From NCBI GenBank assembly GCA_037200985.1, contig JBBCGJ010000001.1:3882756-3946755 (forward strand): a DNA stretch of 64,000 nucleotides, written 5' to 3'. The stretch comes from Rhizomicrobium sp. GTDB lineage: Bacteria; Pseudomonadota; Alphaproteobacteria; Micropepsales; Micropepsaceae. Under the pieces are notes generated by a model. It was not told where the DNA came from, made no database searches, and worked only from the letters and a program-made list of their open reading frames with translations. Of the stretch, positions 57,409 through 64,000 are shown piece by piece; position 1 is the stretch's first letter, and each line of letters starts with the position of its first letter. The position numbers and the translations under genes were made by a program.

Positions 57409-58998
57409 TCAGACTCGGATGTCGAGCCGTGTGTCGCTCGACGACACCTGGCCCAGGGAAACGGTGGATGCGGCGCTGTCGACGGCCGCGATGGCGCGCG
57501 CGGCGAGCGTGCGGCCGCGCGAGGAGGCGGCGCTGCCGCCGCCATGGCCGCTGCCTTGCTGCTGGCCCTTGAGCGAGAAGGCGAGGCCGTTCTGCGACAG
57601 GTCGAGGCCGGCATCCTTCAGCGCGCGTTCGAGCTGCGGCTGGTCCTTCTGCAGGAGTTCGAGGGTCTGCGGCTTCTCGACCGACAGCATGGCCTGCGCC
57701 TTGCCGGCATCGTCCACCGTCAGGCGCACATCGACGCGGCCGAGCTCGGCCGGGTCGAGCCGGATGTCGAAATGCCTGGAGCCGCCTTCCGATTTCGATG
57801 CGATGTTGAAGGCGAGCGTCGCGATGTCGGGCTGTGCCGGATGGCCGATCTGAAGCTGGGCCGAGACCGCGGCGTTGGCGGCCGCGGGCTGCGACGGCGC
57901 GGCCGGCGCGGCGGCAAGAATGGGCGGCGCCGGTTGCGGCGGCGCGGTTTGCGCATGGGCCGGCGGCGCGGCGGCGGGCGCATCGGGAAGCTGCGGTGCA
58001 TTCGAGGACGTCTGCGTCGCTTTGCTGTCCGGGTTCGGGGGAGCGGACGGATCGGTCGCGGGCGGCGTCGCCGGCTTCGCGGCATCCGCCGGCGCATGCA
58101 CCGGCAGCGCGCTCGCCACCTTCTGATCGGTGAAGACGCGGCCCAGCGCCTTGCCGGCGTCGGCGAGTGCCGATGCGGCGGACTGGCGGCCCTGCGACTT
58201 CGCGTTGCCGATCTGCGGCTTGGCGGCGTCGCCCGGCTGGGCCGGTTTGGCGATCGTGCCGGCCGGCTGCATCGCCGCGGCGGCAATATCGGTGGCGGCC
58301 TCCTGCACGGGGACGGTGGGCAGCGGGGCAGCTTGCGGCGCGGCCGGGGGCGCTGCCGTTTCCGGGTCGGTCGCCGGCGCGGGATCGGAGGGCGGCGCCG
58401 TGGTCACCGTCGCCGGATCGACGACGTTCGGCGTCGCAGCGCTCGCGGGCTGCGGCGGCGTCTGCGCGAGGTTCGGATCGGTCGCGTCGGACTGGCGGTG
58501 CGCGGCATGCGATGCCATGCGCCCCGGCTGTGCGCGAACGCCGCGATGCGGCGCGTCCGCGGTCTTGAGCGGCTTGGCCGATGGGCTCTTCGACACATCG
58601 GGCGTCGCGTCCGGATCCTCGGCGGCGGCATCGCTGCGCGGTTTGGCGGACACCGCGTCGTCGCTATCGCGCGCCACGGCATCGTCCGCCTCGGTGGGGA
58701 CGGTTTGCGCCGCTGCCGGTGTCGCAACGCCCGTTTGCGCAACCGGGGTCGACGCGTCGGACGGCGCGGGATCGGCCGCGACCGGCAGCGAAGGATCGCC
58801 GGCGGTCTGTACCGAAGGATCGGGCGCGCTCGGCGCATCGCTCGGCGCGGCGGTGACGTTCGCGCCGCCGGCGGCCTGCACGATCTCGTCGAGCAGGGCG
58901 GCGAACGCATCGTCCGTTGCCGTCGGCGGTGCAACGGCGCCGCCCGCGGCAATGGCTTGCCGTCCGTTGGTCACGACATTCGCTGCAAGGGTGCTCAC
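57409..58998 (-). CDS. fliK: Flagellar hook-length control protein FliK
   Basis: A 529-residue Ala/Pro-rich ruler protein with a disordered N-terminal two-thirds. The C-terminal Flg_hook domain is LDPAELGRVDVRLTVDDAGK, AQAMLSVEKPQTLELLQKDQ and PQLERALKDAGLDLSQNGLA. The frame is open to GTG 59022, but a sigma-54-like element at 59032-59046 would start transcription near 59020. The next GTG (58998, with GGA seven bases upstream) is therefore the better start. It heads the fliK-flgD-flgE unit. Confidence 0.88.
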   Translation of the reverse strand: MSTLAANVVTNGRQAIAAGGAVAPPTATDDAFAALLDEIVQAAGGANVTAAPSDAPSAPDPSVQTAGDPSLPVAADPAPSDASTPVAQTGVATPAAAQTVPTEADDAVARDSDDAVSAKPRSDAAAEDPDATPDVSKSPSAKPLKTADAPHRGVRAQPGRMASHAAHRQSDATDPNLAQTPPQPASAATPNVVDPATVTTAPPSDPAPATDPETAAPPAAPQAAPLPTVPVQEAATDIAAAAMQPAGTIAKPAQPGDAAKPQIGNAKSQGRQSAASALADAGKALGRVFTDQKVASALPVHAPADAAKPATPPATDPSAPPNPDSKATQTSSNAPQLPDAPAAAPPAHAQTAPPQPAPPILAAAPAAPSQPAAANAAVSAQLQIGHPAQPDIATLAFNIASKSEGGSRHFDIRLDPAELGRVDVRLTVDDAGKAQAMLSVEKPQTLELLQKDQPQLERALKDAGLDLSQNGLAFSLKGQQQGSGHGGGSAASSRGRTLAARAIAAVDSAASTVSLGQVSSSDTRLDIRV

Positions 58999-59031
58999 AA
59001 GCCGATCCGCGCTGTTCCGCACGGCGTCGTA

Positions 59032-59046
59032 GCAAGGCCCGGACCA
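59032..59046 (-). promoter_or_regulatory. Sigma-54 promoter candidate for fliK-flgD-flgE
   Basis: On the minus strand TGGTCC-GGGCC-TTGC: GG and GC separated by exactly 10 bases, as in TGGCAC-N5-TTGC, with two mismatches in the -24 box. About 35 bp upstream of the preferred fliK start. FlbD is the likely activator. Confidence 0.6.
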
Positions 59047-59130
59047 GATGGTTTTCGCGCGCCTTTGCGCGTCTTACGGCGAAAGCCGCCGCCGCGCGGT
59101 CGGCGCGAGGGGGCACGAACTGCCGCGACC

Positions 59131-59144
59131 GGCAAACTCTGCCG
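59131..59144. promoter_or_regulatory. FlbD-type (ftr-like) enhancer candidate between fliK and flgK
   Basis: GGCAAACTCTGCCG, inside the longer palindrome CCGGCA-AACTC-TGCCGG (59129-59145). It lies about 85 bp from the leftward -24 box and 62 bp from the rightward one, midway between the two sigma-54 candidates, as a shared enhancer would. Nearly identical to the fliF site at 54739. Confidence 0.65.
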
Positions 59145-59206
59145 GCCCGGGTGACGATTCCTGCCGCGGCGACGGCGCAATGCCTGCGAAAATCGCGCGA
59201 AAGCCA

Positions 59207-59221
59207 TGGCATAGGCCTTGC
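59207..59221 (+). promoter_or_regulatory. Sigma-54 promoter for flgK-flgL
   Basis: TGGCAT-AGGCC-TTGC, one base from the consensus TGGCAC-N5-TTGC, with GG and GC exactly 10 bases apart. It lies 43 bp upstream of the flgK GTG. Confidence 0.78.
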
Positions 59222-59263
59222 GATCCCGTCTTCGGCGGCAAAGCAATTCGCGGGATCGATCGC

Positions 59264-61402
59264 GTGAGTTTGAACGGCATCGCAGCGTCGGCGCTCAGCG
59301 CGCTCCAGACCAACAGCACGGCGCTGCGGGTGGTCTCGAACAACGTCGCGAACCTCAACACCCAGGGCTATGCGCGCCGCGTCGTCAACGAGGCGACGCT
59401 CAGCAATGGCGGCACGCTCGGCGGCGTCACGATCGCCGACATCCAGCGCGTCGCCGACCAGTTTCTCGATGCCGAGCAGCTCGCATCGGGCGCGTCGTCC
59501 GCGCGCTACGACACCCAGGCATCCGTCTTCGACCAACTGAACGGCATCTTCGGCCAGCCCGGCGACGGGACCAGCCTCACCGCGCAGCTCAGCAATGTGT
59601 CCGCCGCGCTCGGCCAGGCGGCCCTCGCGCCCACGTCCAGCGCCAACCAGGTCGGCACGCTGAACAGCCTGCAGAACCTCGCGGCCACGCTCTCCAGCCT
59701 GTCCTCGCAGGTCTCCGGCCTGCGGGGCCAGGTCGACCAGCAGGTCGCGGCGACGGTCACCGGCGCCAACGCGCTGATCAAGCAGGTCTACGACCTGAAC
59801 ATGCAGATCAAGACGGCGCAGTCCGGCGGCGACACCGCCTCGGCCCTGCTCGACCAGCGCGACACCGCGCTCCAGAGCCTGTCGCAGTTCGTCGGCGTCC
59901 GCACTGTGCCCCAGGACGACGGTCGCATCACCGTGATGACGAATGACGGCATCAGCCTCGTCGGCGACAGCTACGCGCAACTTTCCTATTCACCGGGCGC
60001 CAACAACGGCACCTATGGCTCGATCACCACCCAGGACATCAATCCGGCCTCGGGCCAGCCGATCTCGCCGCCGCAGAATTTCGAGCCGCACCTGGATTCG
60101 GGCAAGCTCAAGGGCCTGCTCGACATGCGCGACGGCACGCTGTCCGATCTCGGCCAGGAAATCGGCAATCTCGCGCGCACCACCGCGCTGGCTTATAATA
60201 CGCAGCACAACGCCAACACCGCCTTTCCGCCGCCGGCCTCGCTGACCGGCCGCAACACCGGCCTCACCGCCGCCGATGCGCTGAACTTCTCCGGCAAGAC
60301 GACGATCGCCGTGACGGATTCCAGCGGCACGATGGTCAGCCGCATCGACGTGAACTTCGGCGCCCGCACGATTTCGGTCAACGGCGCGCCCGCCACCTCC
60401 TTCGCCAACACCGTCGGGGGCTTCGCCACCGCGCTCAACACCGCGCTCGGCGCCAATGGCAGCGCCAGCTTCGCCAACGGCGTGCTCAGCGTCTCCGCGT
60501 CCGGCGGCAACGGCATCGTCACGCAGGACGACGCGACCACGCCGGCCGACCGCGGCGGCTCGGGCTTCGCGCAGTTCTTCGGCCTGAACGACCTCTTCCG
60601 CTCCGCCGCGCCGTCGATCCTCTCGACCGGGCTTTCCGCCGGCGATGCCAGCGGCTTCGCCGCCGGCAGCCAGATCAGCCTGCAGCTCAAGGGTCCCAAT
60701 GGCGAGGTCGCCAAGACCGCGACGGTCACGCTGACCGCCGGCATGACGATCGGCAATGTGGTGACGGCGCTCAACACCGCGATGGGCGGGGCGGCGACCT
60801 TCACGCTCAACCCCGACGGCTCGATCGGCGAGACCCAGTCCAACAGTCTTTCGACCTATTCGCTGAACGTCACCAACGACACCACGGCGCGCGGCAACAC
60901 CGGCATGAGCTTCAGCCAGCTCTTCGGCATCGGCACCAACCAGACCGCGCTCGCGGCCTCCGGCTTTTCGGTCAACAGCCAGATCGCGGCGGCGCCGCAG
61001 CGCCTCGCCTTCGCGACCGCGCAGATCACATCGTCGACCTCGGCGGGCGATGCGATCGTCGGCCATGGCGACAATTCCGGCGCGGTGGCACTGCAGAATG
61101 TCGGCTCGGCGACGCAGAGTTTCGCCAAGGCGGGCGACATGGCGGCGCAGACCGGCGCGCTCAGCGACTATGCGGCGGCGTTCTACCAGGACGTCGCGAC
61201 CCGGGGCTCGGCCGCGGCCGCGAACCAGGCCGCGCAGGACGACCGCTTCCAGGAGGCGCAGTCGCGCCAATCGGCGAATTCGGGCGTCAATCTCGACGAA
61301 GAACTCACCAACATGATGACCTATCAGCAGGCCTATAGCGCGGGCGCGCGGATGCTGTCGGTCGTCCAGCAGCTCTACGACACGCTGCTGCAGATCCAGT
61401 AA
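59264..61402 (+). CDS. flgK: Flagellar hook-filament junction protein FlgK (HAP1)
   Basis: A 712-residue protein. N-terminal SLNGIAASALSALQTNSTAL with RVVSNNVANLNTQGYARRVV is the FlgK D0 start; the C-terminus GVNLDEELTNMMTYQQAYSA with GARMLSVVQQLYDTLLQIQ is the matching D0 helix. The middle is long, Ala/Gly/Thr-rich and variable (surface-exposed domains). GTG 59264 with GGGAT upstream is used; the frame upstream holds no FlgK-like residues. Confidence 0.94.
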   Translation: MSLNGIAASALSALQTNSTALRVVSNNVANLNTQGYARRVVNEATLSNGGTLGGVTIADIQRVADQFLDAEQLASGASSARYDTQASVFDQLNGIFGQPGDGTSLTAQLSNVSAALGQAALAPTSSANQVGTLNSLQNLAATLSSLSSQVSGLRGQVDQQVAATVTGANALIKQVYDLNMQIKTAQSGGDTASALLDQRDTALQSLSQFVGVRTVPQDDGRITVMTNDGISLVGDSYAQLSYSPGANNGTYGSITTQDINPASGQPISPPQNFEPHLDSGKLKGLLDMRDGTLSDLGQEIGNLARTTALAYNTQHNANTAFPPPASLTGRNTGLTAADALNFSGKTTIAVTDSSGTMVSRIDVNFGARTISVNGAPATSFANTVGGFATALNTALGANGSASFANGVLSVSASGGNGIVTQDDATTPADRGGSGFAQFFGLNDLFRSAAPSILSTGLSAGDASGFAAGSQISLQLKGPNGEVAKTATVTLTAGMTIGNVVTALNTAMGGAATFTLNPDGSIGETQSNSLSTYSLNVTNDTTARGNTGMSFSQLFGIGTNQTALAASGFSVNSQIAAAPQRLAFATAQITSSTSAGDAIVGHGDNSGAVALQNVGSATQSFAKAGDMAAQTGALSDYAAAFYQDVATRGSAAAANQAAQDDRFQEAQSRQSANSGVNLDEELTNMMTYQQAYSAGARMLSVVQQLYDTLLQIQ

Positions 61403-61411
61403 GAGCGAGCC

Positions 61412-62359
61412 ATGACGATCGAGCGCACCTCCACCTCCGGCCAGTCGCAATTCCTGCTGTCGCAGATCCAGTCCGCCGTGCAGCAGCTCGACAAGACCCA
61501 GGCCCAGGTCGCCAGCGGCAAGGCGTCGACCGACTATTCGGGCCTCGGCGACAAGGTCTCGGTGCTCGAAGCCGCGCGCACCGCCGCCAGCAAGGCCGAC
61601 GCCTACCAGGCGAGCACCACCCAGGCGGTGAGCCAGGCCGATCTCCAGGATTCGCAGCTCAGCTCGCTGTCCGACCTCGCCAACCAGCTCCGCCAGGCGA
61701 TCACCACCTCGGTCGCGAACGGCGACGGCTCGACGCTGATGGCGACCGCGCAGGGCATCTTCGACCAGGCGAGCCAGATCCTGAACACCAAGGACGCCAA
61801 CGGCAATTATCTCTATGGCGGGGAGAAGGACAACACGCCGCCGGTCAACGTCACCTCGCTGTCGCAGCTCGCGGCGCTGCCGTCGGTCTCGGGGGCGTTC
61901 TCCAACGGCACGATGAAGAAGTCGGTGATGGTCGGCGACGGCCAGAACGTGCAGGTCGGCGTGCTCGCCTCCGACGTCGCCACCGGCCTGATGCAGACGC
62001 TGAAGGACCTCGCGAGCTTCGATGCCGGCCCGTCCGGCAATTTCGCCGCCACCCAGAACCTGACCCAGGCGCAGAACAGTTTCCTCACGGGCGAGATCCC
62101 GACCGCGGCGGACGCCGCGACCGGGGTGAACGCCGCCGCCGCCGCGAACGGCTTCGTCTACAACCAGCTCAAGGACGCGTCTGATCACCAGACCGCGCTG
62201 TCGACGCTCTACAAGGGCTTCGTCTCGGACATCGAGAACGTCGACATGCCGACCGCGATCACCCAGCTCAACCAGAACCAGATCGCGCTCCAGGCCGCGC
62301 TGCAGGTCACGGCACAGCTGAACCAGGTCTCGCTGCTGAACTATCTGCCGCAGTCCTAG
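61412..62359 (+). CDS. flgL: Flagellar hook-filament junction protein FlgL (HAP3)
   Basis: A 315-residue flagellin-like protein. N-terminus LLSQIQSAVQQLDKTQAQVA with SGKASTDYSGLGDKVSVLEA is the FlgL/flagellin D0-D1; the C-terminus ENVDMPTAITQLNQNQIALQ with AALQVTAQLNQVSLLNYL closes the D0 coiled coil. Nine bases after flgK; same transcript. No flagellin gene is in this window. Confidence 0.93.
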   Translation: MTIERTSTSGQSQFLLSQIQSAVQQLDKTQAQVASGKASTDYSGLGDKVSVLEAARTAASKADAYQASTTQAVSQADLQDSQLSSLSDLANQLRQAITTSVANGDGSTLMATAQGIFDQASQILNTKDANGNYLYGGEKDNTPPVNVTSLSQLAALPSVSGAFSNGTMKKSVMVGDGQNVQVGVLASDVATGLMQTLKDLASFDAGPSGNFAATQNLTQAQNSFLTGEIPTAADAATGVNAAAAANGFVYNQLKDASDHQTALSTLYKGFVSDIENVDMPTAITQLNQNQIALQAALQVTAQLNQVSLLNYLPQS

Positions 62360-62364
62360 CCCGT

Positions 62365-63645
62365 CTAGGCTTCCACCCCCGCCGGAATGACATAGCCGGC
62401 GCGCGGCAGCAGCAGGCGCAGCAGCGGTCCTGTCATCACCGTGGTGACGACCGCCATGATGACCAGCATGGTGAAGACGTTCTGCGGGATGAATCCCAGG
62501 TCGAAGCCGATGTTGAGGACGATCAGCTCCATCAGGGCGCGGGTGTTCATCAACGAGCCCAGGATCATGGACTCCTGGTGGTTGAAGCCGGAGATCCGGC
62601 CGGCGAGATAGACCGGAACGATCTTGCCCAGGATCGCCGCGGTCAGCACCACGGCCAGCCATTGCCAGTCCGACGCGCTCGCCAGCCCCAGCACATTGGT
62701 GCGCAGGCCCGTATAGGTGAAGAACACCGGTAGGAAGAACACCAGCACGAACTTGCCGATCTGCGCCCGCCAGGCCTCGACGAAGGTCTTGTCCTGGTGG
62801 AACAGGAGCCCGGCGAGGAAGCCGCCGAAGATCGTGAAGATGCCGAGCTTGTAGGTGCAGATGCCCATCACGAAGATCAGGCAGAGCACGACCGTCATCA
62901 GGTTGGGCGGCACATGGCCGTCGGCGACCGGTATCCTGGCCAGCAGCCATCTCACCAGCGGGCGCAGCAGCAGCCACGCGACGGCGGCCAGGACGAATAT
63001 GCCGCCCACCTGCAAGCCGATGGCGCCGGTCGAGAACTGCGCCGAGGCATAGGCCGAAATGCCCGCGAGCAGCACCCAGCCCGTCACGTCGTTGCTGGCC
63101 GCAGCCGAGATCGCCACCACGCCGATCTCGGTGCGCGTCAGATCGAACTCGCGCAGGATGCGGCCGAGGATCGGCACCGCCGTGATCGCCAGGCCGACGC
63201 CGAAGAACAGGCTGTAGGTCAAAGGATCGATATGCGGCGCCAGGTAGGACGACGAGTATTGGCCGATGCCGAAGCCGAGCGCGAAGGGCACGGCGACCGA
63301 GGCCGCCGCGATGCCCAGCGTGCCGTTGCGATTGCGCTTGCGCGCCATATGGCCGAACTCGAAATCGGTTCCGATCTGGAACATCAGGAGCACCAGCCCG
63401 ATCTGGCTGATGATGGTGATGGGCGGCGAGGCCTTGGCGCCGAACAGCGCCATCGAGGCGTCGGGAAAGAAATGTCCGAACAGCGAAGGGCCGAGCAGCA
63501 GGCCGGCCAGGATCTCGCCGATGACGCCTGGCTGTCCGAGGCGGCGCAGGATCTGATTGCCGATTCGCGCCGCGGCGATCATGACGATGAGCTGCAGCAG
63601 GACCGCAAACAGCAGGTTTTCCGTTTGATGGACCGACGAATGCAT
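62365..63645 (-). CDS. CPA2-family cation/proton antiporter (KefB/NapA-like)
   Basis: A 426-residue protein with about 12-13 helices. Family motifs: GEILAGLLLGPSLFGHFFPD, QIGLVLLMFQIGTDFEFGHM, GVVAISAAASNDVTGWVLLA (the Asn-Asp site) and SMILGSLMNTRALMELIVLN. No TrkA-N/RCK nucleotide-binding domain follows, so it is of the shorter antiporter type. It exchanges sodium or potassium for protons. Convergent with flgL (5 bp between stops). Confidence 0.87.
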   Translation of the reverse strand: MHSSVHQTENLLFAVLLQLIVMIAAARIGNQILRRLGQPGVIGEILAGLLLGPSLFGHFFPDASMALFGAKASPPITIISQIGLVLLMFQIGTDFEFGHMARKRNRNGTLGIAAASVAVPFALGFGIGQYSSSYLAPHIDPLTYSLFFGVGLAITAVPILGRILREFDLTRTEIGVVAISAAASNDVTGWVLLAGISAYASAQFSTGAIGLQVGGIFVLAAVAWLLLRPLVRWLLARIPVADGHVPPNLMTVVLCLIFVMGICTYKLGIFTIFGGFLAGLLFHQDKTFVEAWRAQIGKFVLVFFLPVFFTYTGLRTNVLGLASASDWQWLAVVLTAAILGKIVPVYLAGRISGFNHQESMILGSLMNTRALMELIVLNIGFDLGFIPQNVFTMLVIMAVVTTVMTGPLLRLLLPRAGYVIPAGVEA

Positions 63646-63688
63646 GGCGCTCCCTCCTGTTTCATCTCTTCCGAACTTGCGGCGCCGC

Positions 63689-64000
63689 TCAGGGCGTCTG
63701 TGCGGCGGACACCGGGGACTCCAGCTCGCGCAGGTCGCGCCCGCGCGTCTCGCGCCCGTAGAAGGCGACCAGCGCCAGACCCAGTATGGTCGGAACGGCG
63801 ATCAGCAGGGCCGCGGCGCCCAGCGTCGGCACCGCCGCGGCCACGCTCAGGCCCTGGCAGATGAGCCCGCCCGTCTTGCTGCACCCCGCCACCCAGCCGG
63901 TCGCCCGTCCGCGCACCCGCACCGGATAGTTCTCGGCGGCGTAAGGCAGCAGGATCGAGATCACCCCCGTCGAGCCCAGGATCAGAAGCGTGATCGGCAC
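63689..64000 (-). CDS. MFS transporter, C-terminal part
   Basis: The last 103 codons of a gene that continues past the right edge. ILLPYAAENYPVRVRGRATG with WVAGCSKTGGLICQ is the helix 10-11 motif of sugar/aromatic-acid MFS carriers (Y-x-A-E-x-Y-P-x-x-x-R). It ends in a charged tail (YGRETRGRDLRELESP). The substrate is not assignable from this part. Confidence 0.75.
   Translation of the reverse strand: MPITLLILGSTGVISILLPYAAENYPVRVRGRATGWVAGCSKTGGLICQGLSVAAAVPTLGAAALLIAVPTILGLALVAFYGRETRGRDLRELESPVSAAQTP

Noticed and set aside
59990..62977. A 995-codon open frame on the minus strand opposite flgK and flgL
   Set aside because: Arg/Gly/Asp-rich translation without domains, exactly opposite two well-recognised flagellar genes; a high-GC shadow frame.
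1..64000. tRNA, rRNA, prophage, integrase or classical IS in the window
   Set aside because: No cloverleaf with CCA-type end, no rRNA stretch, no phage or transposase proteins recognised on either strand.

Overview
The window is high-GC DNA from an alphaproteobacterium. It carries CtrA, its inhibitor SciP, the sigma-54 flagellar activator FlbD and a DivJ-like histidine kinase, and there are GANTC sites in the ctrA upstream region. That set points to a Caulobacter-like cell-cycle and flagellar circuit. The species cannot be fixed from the sequence; a Caulobacterales or Micropepsales/Rhizomicrobium-type genome fits best. I see no rRNA, tRNA, CRISPR array, prophage or classical insertion sequence.

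Layout. Positions 1-8.7 kb: a truncated zeta-like toxin/antitoxin pair, MaoC and DUF5330 proteins, an amidase remnant, two divergent PAS/histidine kinases, and small PAS_5, DUF1491, GNAT and TMEM175-type genes. 8.7-22 kb: release factor 3, an unrecognised secreted two-gene cassette, an Asp-nucleophile hydrolase, an ornithine decarboxylase-type enzyme, a Rieske oxygenase, a VapBC pair, a sulfite reductase cluster (DUF2849-cysI-DUF934) and a second VapBC pair. 22.2-30.7 kb: one tightly coupled operon of three paralogous membrane-anchored TPR proteins followed by two APC-family permeases. 31-36.8 kb: an MHS-type transporter with a thioesterase, and a NitT/TauT-type ABC transporter operon interrupted by a small GIY-YIG element with palindromic ends. 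36.9-62.4 kb: the ctrA/flagellar region.

The flagellar genes form several units. fliI-fliJ diverges from ctrA. The long leftward operon fliF-fliG-fliH-fliN-flbD-flhA-flhF-flhG builds the MS ring, switch, export gate and polar-placement GTPase/ATPase. sciP lies just upstream of it. flgE, flgD and fliK (leftward) diverge from flgK and flgL (rightward). Between fliK and flgK there are two sigma-54-type promoters around a palindrome, and nearly the same palindrome lies in the fliF promoter beside a CtrA-like box. This is the layout expected if FlbD activates late genes and represses fliF. Two DUF2207 membrane proteins with LemA sit inside the flagellar region. The window ends with a CPA2 antiporter and the end of an MFS gene.

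Several small palindromic repeat elements lie between genes: three share TGTC(A/G)T...ATGACA ends, and two others are near-identical inverted copies flanking flhA.
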